Shown piece after piece: positions 27,837 to 40,700 of a stretch of DNA of 64,000 nucleotides. The first letter of the stretch is position 1. The number at the start of each line of letters is the position of its first letter. The notes beneath the pieces were generated by a model, which saw nothing but the letters and a program-made list of their open reading frames with translations, did not search any database and was not told the DNA's origin. The stretch is from contig OX419759.1 of assembly GCA_948567375.1 (NCBI GenBank), positions 1,961,303 through 2,025,302 on the forward strand. The letters run 5' to 3'. The DNA comes from Lunularia cruciata (lineage: Eukaryota; Streptophyta; Marchantiopsida; Lunulariales; Lunulariaceae). Position numbers and translations under genes: made by a program.

Positions 27837-28764
27837 TCCGTACGCCTACATAATCTGCTAATCAATATGGATACTATAAGAACTTTAGAACTTAAACTCC
27901 ATGAATGCAAATGCATGAGTATATTTTGATGATACATACTCAAGTTCTAGATCTTTGTCATGTCTTTTCAGATTGAGCTTCGCCTACCCTGAGACATACA
28001 GAGAAAATGCTTTTGTTTATTTTTCTTAGATTTGACACCGATAATTGATTTGGATTTGAATTTGTTTGTCAGATAAACAAGAGAGAGTAGGTTTTATATA
28101 AGCTGGTATTGAGAAGATATAAAGAAAACTTTTACCACATGTTCCATGAGGTGTACCGAGAAAGACAACTTTGTTACGCTGCTCATAGAGGCAGACATTT
28201 ATAGGACAAGAATTTCAGCAAATGTATTTATTATGCTGGTGCATAGTAATAGTAATAATAGTAGGTGGATCTAGTCTTAATTGCAAAAATTAGTAAAAAT
28301 AACAATTTTTATGCTAATTAAAAGTTTAATTAAGTTTATTTAATTACAAATAGTAAGTGGATCCTAAAGATGGAAACTAGAAGCTCTTCGGGATCAAGCA
28401 CCAAGGAACAACCAATAGATTATGAAGATCTATGGTGATCAACATTCCACTTAACAAAGAAACTCAACCTTATATATAGTATTTTGTTTTTAGGGTAAGA
28501 GAAGTAGGGTAACATACTTTGAATATTTCCTCATTCCACTTTCCACATTCCATTCAAACGATACCAGGATCTTGTTGCAAGTTCGGCGTTTAATCGTATC
28601 TGTCCTCGCTTCATATCCTATTAATTTCTCCTTATAATTCCAATGTCATTTACTCTTTATTTTTAGTTATCTCCTAAAGTTAGCCAGTTCATATAGGCAC
28701 AAAATTATATCTATATAATATTTTCTACATGCAATCAATCAAACCGATTCAACATAATCGGCTT

Positions 28765-29430
28765 GGTGGAGCGTTTGTATACTTGGTAGACGACATGTGT
28801 CAGACCAAACTTATACTTGGTCAGAGATGATCAGGTGATAATATTGGATGTCGTGTTTATAGACCCGATGTGGGATACAATTTTAGAGGGAGTGATTACC
28901 CATCCCTTGTATGGGCGGCAAGTGTAACAGTAGGTTGCAAGGTCTCCAAGTATAGGGGCATGCAAAGAGGTCACCTCTTTGTTCCTCTAGCCTTGGAGTT
29001 ATATGGAGTGATAGACACGATGTTTGATACTTTGTCAGGTAATGCACGAGAGTTTATCATGTTAGTTGCCAGGGTATCTCACTTTGTTGTATATTTTAGA
29101 TAATGTGTGTCCATTGTTCTACAAAGGGCAATGGCTGGTGCAATCCATAGGAAAACAAACACATTAGGTGATGTTGTTCGGATGCTCCAGTTGTGTGTAG
29201 ACTGTATTACTTGCATAACTCGGAAATCTTAGGTGCGGATGTGCAAATTTCTCATACAGACTCTACTGGGGCTAGCCTCATGTTACTTTTTCTGGCTCTT
29301 GTCTCTCCTTTGATGGGTCTTTCAATCTTTTTGTTTTCTATGAAGTCAACTTGGTGAGGTCTTTCCATCCTTCTTATGTTCTATGAGGCCGGCTTGATGG
29401 TGTCTTTCCATCCTTCTATGAGATCGGGCT
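28765..29430 (+). mobile_element. 5'-truncated LINE copy with multimeric 3' tail
   Basis: Begins in the endonuclease region (GTATACTTGG...GACGACATG, then TTATACTTGGTCAGAGATGA). A 77-codon open piece at 28870-29103 ends the protein-related sequence. The 3' untranslated region follows, with the tail from about 29270. The last part is three tandem versions of the terminal unit: 29310-29350, 29351-29392 and 29393-29428. Each has TTGATGG or TTGGTGAGG, then GTCTTTCCATCC, then TTCTATGAGG. Other copies have this unit once. Confidence 0.8.
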
Positions 29431-32400
29431 TTCCTTCACTAAATTTAATTAATTTTAATTAAAGTACATCGGTACATCGCTTTCGATAATTAATATCAAC
29501 AATGCGAAGATGAGACTCTAATAGCGGACCATATCCAGCGCACTAGTGTCTAGGCCCCTTCTTCTTGTACTGTCGCGAATACCCAGCAACAAGAGGCAAT
29601 AAATATCCAGGAGACAAAATAGAAAGGCGACTGGTGTACCTGCGTGTACGAAGGTACAGGCGATAGGCGACAAACGTTAAAGGTCAGAGAGCGGGGCCCT
29701 GGACCATGCAAAGGCGCTGGGTGCGCCGGGGCCACGACTGGCAGGAGAAAGAGTCCGCAGATGGTGCTCGGTAGATTGGAAGCACTGCAGTTCTGCGGGT
29801 CTCGAAATGGATGCCAGCTGCATTTTTGTGTGTTGCTAGTCTACAAGCGGAGGAGCTTTTTGGATCACTTTGACGTCCACGATTCACTACGTGGTCGTCT
29901 TCATGGGAATCATCAACGCCTTCCGATAACTGCGAGCGCAGAATATACGGGAAGTTTTGAACGTGGATTTCACGTGTAGAGAAATGGGAGATTGTGTCTG
30001 TGCTCGGTTCAAGTATGTTTTCCCGTTGCCCGAGCCAAAATGTCACTATGAAAACCTGTGAGAGGAAGCCGCCAGGAGTGGGTCGAGCGCAAATTCGGTC
30101 GCTTTCACTGTTTGCTTGTTGTTGTGGTGAATATGCTCATACGGGACGCTTGAGTAGGCACAACCTCGTTGAGTTGTGGAAAACATTCCACATGATATAT
30201 TTTATATTCTTTTACACTTTTATGATCTTGATTCTTATCCCCAAGTTATCGATAGCGATTAGATGGTAAATCCACTGGTGATCTTCATAACTGGATAAGA
30301 AGGAGTTAACTAAGGAGCAGCTTGTCCTGCACATGCACAATAGCAGTTGATTCAGAGCTCCTATTGGATAGTCAAGGCAATCAAACTCTTTGTGAACACC
30401 TCCAGCCGTGGTGGGGTCAATCTTTTTGTTGAGTTACAGTTTGAGAAGATTTGGGAACATGTCGCGCTGAATCTGCATGTGATTTGTAGGCAAAACAGAC
30501 AATTTCACCTTGGCTGGCTCCCGTGCTTTTAAGGGGAACCGTCGTTAGACGTTCAGGATGAAATCTTATCTCGGGAAGATCCGATGAACGGAGTTGTTCA
30601 TCTTGCACCATGTGCGCATAACACGGCCGTTATGCGGGCTCCAAAGACTGCAGCGTCATACATGGACATCTTACTACGGAAAGCATGTACTGTAGGCACT
30701 CGTTCGTATGTTTCATAAAGGCGTCGCCCTAAAACAGGCAGTCTAGGCCTGGAGGTTACAAGAAGAGCCAAGTAGAGAAATCTGTGACGTGCTTCTGGTG
30801 CACCAATTATGAAGCAGTTAGAAGGTAGAAGGCACAGCGTACCACAGTGATAGTGACCTGCAAGATTCCAACCACGCTTCTTCATGCATCGCATCATTCT
30901 AACTGGAGAATGTCAACCACAGTGAATGTACTGGAGGCCCAGATTGAATCCGACGGAGTACCAGGTGAGTACTGCATTTAATAGCTTGTATCGAACTTGC
31001 TCCTCCATTGACAAAGTGGAACTTCCTCTGCCTTTGCCAGCCAAATATGTTTGGCGGAATATTGTACAGCCTTCTGACTACGGATGCATCGTATTAGAGC
31101 GATATAAATGCCTGCTGCGTTGACAACTGTGAATTCAATCATTACACTTAGGTGCTTTTACAAGTTTTGGATATCAACGATAGATCGCATGTACGCCTTT
31201 TGAAGAGGTGAACATAAGGCACTTGGCTTCTAAAATTCATGTATAAGCAAGTGTATTGCAAACAGCTAAACACAAAGCCTGACAGACAGTCAGTATGCAC
31301 TAGGTCGGTGAGACTTTTCACTTGCAAGTAATAGGTGGCTGATTTATTTCACTGAGAGTGAGTCTATTGACTACGGAGGTACACATTTAGAGTTGAATCT
31401 TCCACTTACACTCCGGAAGTCTTTGTCTCCCAGCGCATTGGAAATTTACAACACACTTTTTTCTCTCAGGCAAGAGCCTTCAAGGCTCTTTCCAGGTTCG
31501 TAAGGATGACATTATTACTACCAGGTTCTCTCCCAAGTATATGATTCCCCTCCTTGCTGTCTGAAGCGCTAGCAGGTCTCACGTTTCTTTCCACAATTGT
31601 ATCGTTCTTTCCTCGAGAAAATATTATGCAATTATTCTGTTCAACTGAGGCAGTTCGAGTTCGACATGTACCATCAGAGGGGCTGGCGGAACCAGCCTGT
31701 AAGCTAGGTTGCCACTATCCTGAATGGATTGGTCGGGCTACACAAGATCCCATTTAGGGTTAGTAGAGGAATGAACTTCCCATAAATTTCGATAGATTGC
31801 ACACTGGGAAGAGTAGTGCTTGACAGGTTCACGGTAGGACTCTTTTCTGGCGTTCACACACCTCTTCAGGGAGATTTCAAGACAGAGTATTCGCTGCAGC
31901 CACCCCGTAAGTATGTAAATGGGACATCCGTAAAATTTTGACCAATTTTAGCAGAAGGTGATTGAAATAAATAGTCTTAAATCCTTTGTAATGGTCAAAA
32001 GAATGCCATGGCGTCCCAGGGATACATTCAAAGCTCGCTAACTTCCAATCAACCCGGAGGAGTAGTAGCACTACGGATATGTAGGTCTCATGGTAAAGCA
32101 ATTTGACGAGACTCCCGGACACTATGTGGGCAAGCCATCGCTGGTCGACTGTATCGCGGGGGAATTGAGTGCCGATTGTCAGTTCGAAAGTTAGGATTGA
32201 TGCTCAACACAGCTTTTTGATCGTCATCCTTGCTTCCGTTTCTACGACAAAGTTCTCCTGGATGGTTCTGCGCATTATCTGAATAGACGTAGAAATACGT
32301 CAATGAATAATACTGACATAAACGAGGGAAGAATATTGGTGCTCGTGGGTGTTCCGGGTTTGATAAGTAAGAAAGGCGACGGCGTAGGATAACAAGAAGG

Positions 32401-33033
32401 ATAGGAATTTTGATAAGCGCTTAGAGACACATCGGTTCTTCCTGGAGGAATGGAAAACACTGAGGTTACCATGTTCAGCCAAACTGTTTCTGCTTTTTAT
32501 AGTGAGATAGGTGGAAGATTGTCAAGAAGTACCCTGCACATGAAATATCTCCAGTGCAATTCTGCCAATGTGCTCCATGTATACACTGCAGTCATCCTAG
32601 CCTGGCTCGAAATAAGGTACACAGGGAGGCTACCTTATCCAAGTTCAGTACACTTCTTCAGTCCTAATTAAGAAGGAGCCGGTATGTTCGGTATCACTTC
32701 AGGATAGGATAATACGTAGGAGGTTTAAGTTCAGTGGCAATAGGTGCCGCGGGGAAATTCGACATGGTATTCATCCCTGACGCATGGTAGCAAACTGATC
32801 AAATCCTCTCCTCCAACCCTGAATGACATTATGCAGTGCGAAATCTGATTCTGAATGTTGCAGGCGTTTGAACAAGAGTAAGGAGATTCTAAAGACAATT
32901 GAAGCAAATGGCTGGATGAGTAATCTCTTTTTGCTTGCTTAGTTGGTTTTGTACTCCTCCAAGAAGCTCTGGATTGGATGACCATCACGGTGCTAATTTA
33001 TGACATGCCTAGGAAAGATTAGATCACTGTTTC
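29431..33033. other. Region without a recognised gene
   Basis: Composition returns to gene-like after 29500, with a GC-richer patch at about 29520-30140, but I cannot assemble a convincing protein. On the minus strand an ATG near 29825 opens a basic, serine-rich 48-codon frame that could be a transit-peptide exon; no downstream exon could be matched. Plus-strand pieces such as 30926-31123 have no known motif. It may hold an unrecognised or decayed host gene. Confidence 0.4.
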
Positions 33034-33048
33034 TACTTAATGGTACCT

Positions 33049-36000
33049 GCTGGAGAGTGTGGAGACGGGAGAGGAAAGAGAGAGACGTGAGACAATTTCT
33101 ATAGTTTTTGAGTGCTCTCTAGCATGTAGCATTCGAGTGAATAGTAGATTCTCTTAGTTTTTCAATTTCTGTTCCATTGGCACCTAGATCTAAGACTATG
33201 GAGAATGGAATAGAAAATTATGAAGATTTTTAGATTTTTTAAGGTTTAGAGTGATCATTATACATTGAGAGTGATGTGTTGTGAATTTTCATTTCTAATC
33301 TTTTGGTTTTCATGATTAAGTTCTATGGAAATTTAGTTTGAAAATTTTGGAAATGGAAATTGAAAATGATGAGAGCTTATAGATTTTAGGGTTTGTAGAG
33401 ATTGTTTTCTTATGTGAGTTGGGATGTGAGTTGTTATGGTTTTACAGATATGGGGAGATATGGAGAGGAGCAGCATATGTTATTATCACTATTCTTGTGC
33501 TAGCCATGGCTACACCTTCCCATGTGTAGTTGCCAAGAGCAGTTCGGGATATACCATGCCCGGTGTGTCACCGACACTTTACCTCGCAAGGGATAAAGAC
33601 CCATGTGGGAAGGATGCACAAGGACTATGATTGGACCACTTGGGATGCACACGTGAGACGAGCGATCACATCGACAGCAATGACACTTGGGGTTACGCAC
33701 GCTTCTTCTATACCTTCGTTGATCATTCCATGGATACCGATCGAGTCGTGTGAGTGGTTAGCTTCTCAGGCGGGTTGCATTTTGGTGTTATTTGAGACTA
33801 GTTTTCCATGTCCATGTCTATTCCATAGGCTACCCCGCACACTCCATGATGAGGCTAGACAGGCTTTTAGCCTACCATTGGATAGTTTGGCATGTGATCC
33901 CTTGGACGAGTTAGCATGGTTCCTATTCCTCCTACTCCCTCGATGGTGTCTTCGTTATGCTAAAGGGGGACGTGCGGGGCATAGAGAGGTGGCGGCTAGA
34001 TTTTGTCAATTCCGAGCGGGGGATTGGGTAGCTCTTCAGGAGGATTCTATTAGGGCTACACGATTTAGGAGAGAGGCATCGCCACAGGATACCACAGATT
34101 CCACTCGATTATGACGATGTAGGACATTGGGTCAGGCGGGAGAGTTTAGTAGAGAAGCACGAGCGCTATACCCTTTGTCTATAGCAAGTCCTACTGATGA
34201 GACCATCTCTTCCTTACGCTCATTGCATCCTATAGCAATAGAGGGACTACTACTAGAGGTCTTAGATTATCAGCCTGAGCAACCTTTATGTCTTGATAGG
34301 TTGCTATTTGCACAAGCATTGTGCACTGCCCCTTGCCTTTCCTTAGGAGGCTTGTCAGGGATGGTTTATGAGCACCTTAGAGATTGCTTCCAGGTAGATA
34401 ATCCTTCTAGTGGTTTTACCGAGTTGTTTCAGGTGGCTGCAATAGTAGCGAGAGGAGACATTCCTATGTTTGTTAGTCGGGTGTTAGGTGCTAGTCGACT
34501 ACTCACGATGGAGAAGGACACGGGAGGCATTAGACTGATTGCTATTGGAGGTATCTTTTTGCATTTGGTCAGTCGTACCATTGTCCTTCAGCATCGTTCT
34601 CACTTTTGATAGCACCTTAGTCCACATCAGTTTGGAGTAGCTACGCTTGGAGGATGTGAGGCTATATCTTTAGGCATTAGAGCACTCCAAGATATCCATC
34701 CGGAGTGGGTCGTCCTACAAGTGGATGTTGAGAATGCTTTTAATAGTGTCTCATGTGCATCCATCTTTAGAGAGCTTAGGGAGGATGGTGGATCCTTGGC
34801 GAGTCTCATTCTTTTTGTGCGGTCTTTTTATGGCTCTCTTGCTTCCCTTTACTACCAGCATGGTGGTTCACAGGAGGGAGTCACCATCTTGGAGTCAACT
34901 TTTGGTACACATCAAGGAGATCTTTTGGGGGGGCCCTTATTTGCCATGGCTCACTTTAGAGCTCTCCTATCTACTACTTTGGCCATGCCAGGTTGTGTAT
35001 TTCCCTCCTTGGCAGATGATACACACATTGTAGGCCTTGTAGATCAGATTAGGCAGGCCTTTGACTACTTGACTACCAAGCTACATCTAGTAGGCTTGAG
35101 AGTCAAGGTGTCAAAGTGTAGGGCATGGTCCCCTTTAGGTATCCCTCCCCACCTTGAGCTTCCAGAGGGGTGTATCACATCCACATATGGACTTCGTGTT
35201 CTTTGAGTGCCTGTAGGATCGAAGGATTTTGTCACACACTTCTTGGACTCTGCCCTTGCAGAGGATGTTCTCCATGTGGATGACCTTCCATTACTAGGAG
35301 ATTTGTAGGTGGCATTTGGTATACTCTCTTCCAGTATTGCTCGTCGACCATCTTACCTCATCCGTATAGTTCCCCCTTCACTGTCCTTCCTATCACGTCT
35401 GAGAGCATTTGATAGGAGGATTATGGGAGTCTTTGGTGATATTGTTGGACCAGGGACTTTGGAGTGTGTGATAGGGGATTTGGCACGTAGACAGACGACT
35501 CTACCAATCTCATGTGGTGGGGTTGGCTTGCTTTCTATGGAGGAGATGGCACCTATAGCGTTCTTGGGTAGTTGGGCTCTCTCGACACCCCTACTTTCCT
35601 CTTGTTTTGTGGTTGCTGATAGGCTGGTTTTGGAGACTTACGTGACAGAGGTGGAGGGAGGATCCTTTTCTCTCCAAGTGTTATTGCGGCAGACGAGAGA
35701 TAGTTTATCCTCACGAGCACGAGAGGGTTTTCCACCGTTTGCTTCACTATCGTCAGATTGGACTAGAGGTTTACAATCTTCCTTGATGGAGCGACAGTGT
35801 GAGCATATGCTACATTCTCTCTTAGTTGACTCGTCTATTCCTCAGGCTACTAGAGCACGTCTATGCTCTTGCTCCGACAAGGGTGCAAGCTCATGGATCC
35901 TAGCTCGACCGTGCATTAGGGCTTTCCGACTCGCACCGGCTACTTTCTCTACATCAATGAGGTTTTGCCTAGGTTTGGTCCACCCATCTGCATCTTCATT

Positions 36001-36748
36001 ACTCACTTGTGAGTGTGGTTCTACACTAGATGCAGTGGCGGTCCACATGACACGGTGTCCTTTTGGAGTATAGAGGATAGCTACCCATGATGCCATTAGA
36101 GACATAGTGTTTGTTGTGGCGCGAGAGAGTGGATACTTGGCTTGGAGGGAGCATTCGTATGCTTTGCAGATGACACGTGACAGGGCAGACTTATACTTGG
36201 TCCGAGATGATCAGGTGACAGTAACGGATGTCGTGGTCACGGACCTTACACGGGATACAGTTTTGGAGGGAGTGATTACCCATCCCCCTGGATGGGCGGC
36301 GAGTGCAGCAGTAGGTCACAAGGTCTCCAAGTATAGGTGCATGCAACAAGGTCACCTCTTTGTTCCTCTAGCCTTGGAGTTATATGGAGCTATGGACACG
36401 GCATTTGACACATTTGTCAAGGAGTGCACAAGAGCTTATCATGTTAGGCGTCAGGGGTACCACTCTCACTCTCATACTTTGTAGCATACTTTAGACAACG
36501 TGTGTCTATTACTCTACAGAGGGCAGTGCTTGGTGCAATCCATAGGAGAGCAATCACATTAGGTGATGTTTCTTCGGATGCTCCGGTTGTGTGTAGACCG
36601 TACGACTCGCATAGCTTGGATATCTTAGGTGTGGTAGGGTAGATTTCTCATACAGACTCTAACATGGGGCTTAGCCCCATGTTATCTTTTTTTGTCTCTC
36701 CCTTGTCCGGCTTGATGGGGTCTTCATTTTTCCTACGCGGTCGCCTTT
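33049..36748 (+). mobile_element. Full-length LINE (copy D) with 15-bp target duplication
   Basis: A 3.7-kb non-LTR retrotransposon flanked by a perfect direct repeat TACTTAATGGTACCT (33034-33048 and 36749-36763). Leader about 480 bp; one long reading frame 33530-36484; 3' untranslated region about 264 bp. Parts in order: C2H2 finger CPVCHRHFTSQGIKTHVGRMH pattern (C-x2-C-x11-H-x4-H) near 33556; RT motif A DVENAFNSV near 34730; motif B GTHQGDLLGGPLF near 34906; motif C SLADDTHIVG near 35014; CxC-x9-H-x3-C knuckle near 36009; and RADLYLVRDDQ...TDVVVTD near 36182, which I read as a restriction-like endonuclease core. This domain order is that of R2/NeSL-type elements, not of L1-type ones with an APE endonuclease. 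About five in-frame stops, several consistent with C-to-T change, interrupt an otherwise collinear frame. It is not functional as it stands. Confidence 0.9.
36660..36748 (+). repeat. LINE 3' terminal unit with hairpins
   Basis: The 3' end of the LINE has the near-perfect palindrome GGGGCTTAGCCCC, a T tract with TCTCCCTTGT, and then the terminal unit GGCTTGATGGGGTCTT...CGCGGTCGCC. In most other copies the unit forms a 6-bp stem, GATGGG/CCCATC, with a 4-5 nt loop; this copy has lost the 3' arm. It is presumably the region bound by the element's reverse transcriptase when priming at the target. Confidence 0.7.
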
Positions 36749-36763
36749 TACTTAATGGTACCT

Positions 36764-37751
36764 CAAACTACCTTCCGTAGAGAAGATGTGAACCAACCAT
36801 CATTAGGAAGTGTACAAAACTGTATTTTCATGAACGACCTTTGGAAGGTGATTCATACCCGGCTACTATTGATGTAAAAGACTAGAGCTCAAGTTCGACA
36901 TATATGATCGCAGTGTGAATCCATGTGCAGAACATCAGTTCACGGACAGAAGCTCCATGTCTTCAGCAAGGTGCCAAGATAAGGTGCACAATCTTCGGAG
37001 TGCCGTCTGCCCGCCAAGTTTCAACGAGCGTTCAGGTTCTGATCAGTAAATCTATAAGACATGTTCACATCTAATCTCCTGTGGAGAAGTGCTTAGATTT
37101 GAGTGTCTCCCTCGGCGTTATCACTCTTTTGAACATCTGGAAGGCGAAAGGGGGGACCTCTAAACGAAATTGGCCAGAGCTGGAATGTGTTTCTCTGGAA
37201 AATCGGGTTTACATTTGGTCACTTCATATAGGAACACCGCAAGAAGAAGTCCAGTTAATAGGATATCTTTTAGTTAAAGTGAATTTTGGATGAGATTCCT
37301 GGATTCCTGGATCCATCTGGATGAGATTCCTCCACGTAGACATGATCGTTCGGTGGTTGTCTGCCGTATCTTTGAAAGGTATAGACTCTCGTCATAGGAA
37401 CTTTATGAGGCCGTGAGAAGAAGTGGCTCAGACTCAATTTGAGAAAATTCAAATCTACCGTATGTGATCTTATTACGTGCTTCTGCCTGATGAAGAAGCG
37501 TGTGCATCGCCCGCGCCATCACAAGGAGATTCATTCACAGGCTTTACTTTTTGGTTATCCTGTGGAAAGGAGTGGTACGATGGAGTAAAAGTACTTTGGT
37601 ACATGCAAGTTGGAGAAAGACTGTGAAGGCAGTAGCATTGTAGTTCAGGAAGGAGTGTCACAGGCAAATTGATCTTCCATCACGGAGAGGGCTGCAGAAT
37701 TTGCAATTTGATTTAATTGCGGCGAGGTTGGGATACGCAGATACTCACGCA
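36764..37751. other. 5' region of the DWARF27-like gene
   Basis: No gene recognised. It should contain the promoter and leader of the downstream gene. TGGATGAGATTCCT occurs twice (near 37289 and 37318). The reading frame of the downstream first exon is open back to a stop at 37641 without another ATG. Confidence 0.5.
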
Positions 37752-40700
37752 ATGCAGGCCTTGGGGTCATCTCTCATATGTCATCATACTTGGCAACCTC
37801 TGAAGGTGCGTGCTGTGATAGCGGAGCCTTCAGGTGAACCTGCGCCGATGGGACAGAAAACCAAATACAACGATTCATTCTTTGATCGGGCCTTCATGCG
37901 GATTTTCACCCGCAAAATGGAAGAAGTCACAGGTAATCCTTGACATTCAAGGTGCATGTAGAATTCATAAATTGAGCTTCTTGGATGTGGTGAATTGGTT
38001 TGTCTGATGGAGTGGAGGACTCACTATTCGCCTGAAGTGTATGTCGCCCCTCTTCTCGTAATAAGTCGTGAATACCGATTGAAGCAGTATATCTATCGCC
38101 CTAATTATTCACGAGCGTCATGCATAGCTCGTTGGAACGAGTAGAACAGTATAATCCGATCTACCCTTGAGTTTCGCTTTAATGCATCACGTTTTAGATC
38201 GCAACTAATTGAGCAACTTTTGAATTTTTTATACGAATGATACTCTGCAACTCAGCAGAATCGAATCCTCTGCCAAAGGACCCAAAAGAAATTTATCACA
38301 CAGTGAAGTATGGAACATATCTCTGCATTTACGGAGACGTCCAGCGTAATAAACCTTAAGCTTTGCGCAATTTGTTCAATCTCAAAAACATTGCACGAAT
38401 TTATAATTTGGAAGCACCAGTATCACAACCCCTGTCAACCGCTAGAGTATGCATCACTCGTAGTTGGTTGGATTCTAGATCTGTGTAGTTGAATCACATT
38501 ATCGATTAGGAGGAGGATAAATGAGTAGTAAATAAAACATCTCGCGCTTGGAGCGAGCTTACTCGCTTGGACAAGCGAGTATCACAAGTGGTTATTGAAG
38601 AAGCGTCGTTGCCCATATGATCCACAGGAAAGACAACTGAATTGGACGGATACGAGGGGCTTGTGGAGATTTCGAGAAAAGTGATGCAAGGGAGAACGCC
38701 GTTGCAGCAACGTGCCGCGGTTCGTAGCGTGCTGATGTCGACTTTACCACCTGGAGCCCCTGAGCAAGTAAGTTAGGACAACATAATTTCCGCCGCTTAC
38801 ACTTCCTCCCCAGAAATTGCTCATCAAAGGCTATGTGAAGCACGAGTCTGTATGTTACCTCTATATCCTACAACTGAGATCGCTGAACAGTACGTCATTA
38901 TGCCTGGATAACTCGGTTATACCGATGATAGACAAGTATGAGGCAGGCAAAGTCAAAGTCATCGTTTATCCTATCTCGAAGACCTCAGTGCAAATGTGGA
39001 GATTGGAGTTGCATGTCACCTACTTGTGCCTGTTTATCATATCTTTGAATAGGAAGAGAGGCTCTAATTCATTTTCCATCTCTCAGTAATATTCTGGACA
39101 GGGTTACAATTGGATTTGGTCTAATAACTTCATTTCTTCGCAGAACTTTAACTCAAATATTAAAGCTGTCTGAAAGAGAGAAAAGGCGACCACATAGTAC
39201 ACAAGAAGGATGGGAAGACCCCATCAGCGAAAGCGAACAATTAAAGTTATATAGTACATAATTCCGAAGATCCATTTCTGATGAAACCTCATCAGGGTTT
39301 AGGTCACCCCTCATCTTCTCTTGAAGGAGGATAACAAACCCCCATGCAGATTTCTTAGTAGTTTGTACAGAGTCAGTCCTCACGAAATCTGCTGCTATGG
39401 ATGTTTAGCGGATGCAATTTCCCTCCTTGTATGGTTTAGTAGTCCAGAGAAATTAGAAAGAATTGACTCAAGTCATATTCTTCTTCCTTAATGGTCGTAA
39501 TCGATTTCGGTGCTCCCCTGCATTTAAAAATTCTCCCCATTAAGCTCGGAAATTTTGTACTTTCGAGTCTTCTTTATTGGTGCGATATACTTCTTCTCTT
39601 TCTTTCAAGCAATGTCTTTACAAATTCCGACATTCTCTTTGGGCTAGAATACTTGCTTCCGCACTGTCGCACTTGTGACGAACTTGTATTCTAGGTTCAG
39701 GGTTGCCTTCATGCGCATATATATTTAAACAAATGACTTGAATGGAATATATGAAAGTAAGAACTCTGTCACAAATTCTTGTTTTTGAGGTTATGCTTGT
39801 CAATCAGTAAATGTACAGTATGTTTGTGTGCTTTCTCCTTCTTCGGCTCCCCAGCACCCATCGATATTCTCATGTCGAACCTCTCATACATTGATTGCCT
39901 TCAAGCTCTATTTCCCCGGAGCTTCTACAAGCAAATGCACTGGTAAATTCCCTTATTTATGTCCGGTAAGTGACTGACATAGTACGCTTGCGACCTGTCC
40001 GTCCGCAGTTTAGGAAGCTCTTTCCACCGACAAAGTGGTCCGCTGAGTTCAACGCTTTCATTACTATCCCCGCGTTCAAGTGGCTGGTGGGCCCTTGTGA
40101 AGTAAGTATGCAGTAATCTTTGTTGAAACTCGCTCGTAGCATTCATATCCTCGGTATAATGTGCCGGTGTACTCAACTGTTATCGTCTGACCCATCTCTG
40201 CGGGCTTCACTAACCACCGAATACCTCATGAATTTGTGGGCAAGCAGCTACAGGAGGTGGAAGTGAACGGGGTAGTCCATAAGAGTTTAGTAAAGATCAA
40301 AAAGTGCAGGTCTGCAAAATCTCTTGCTCAGATTCCCCTGACTTTGTCGCTTTTCTCTTCGGCAGAAAAGTTCTTTGGGAATAGTTTACTCAAAATCTCA
40401 ATGTTTACATGGTGGGCTCATTCTCTTTCTTATTTTGTATCCACTCACATTGTATCTATCTTTAATGCCAGCAGAATCGTCGCAGTTCCCTAAAACGCAA
40501 ATTGTTTCAGGTACTTGGAAAATAGTGGTTGTGTTGGCATGTGTGTCAACATGTGCAAACTCCCGACTCAGGACTTCTTCACGAAGGAATTTGGCCTGCC
40601 CCTGTCCATGACTCCAAGTAAGTGCACATTTACTTCTTTCATTCTGCCAGTAACAAGTGATCGCGGGGTTAATTCGGGAGACTAGTTCAATAACATAACC

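Larger units (their letters stand above)
23260..28760. other. AT-rich island
   Basis: About 5.5 kb of strongly AT-rich sequence, clearly different from the flanking genes. It is dominated by A and T runs, short tandem repeats and stop codons in all frames. Two interruptions stand out: the truncated LINE at about 26330 and the open frame at 27477-27836. No RNA gene seen. Confidence 0.75.
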
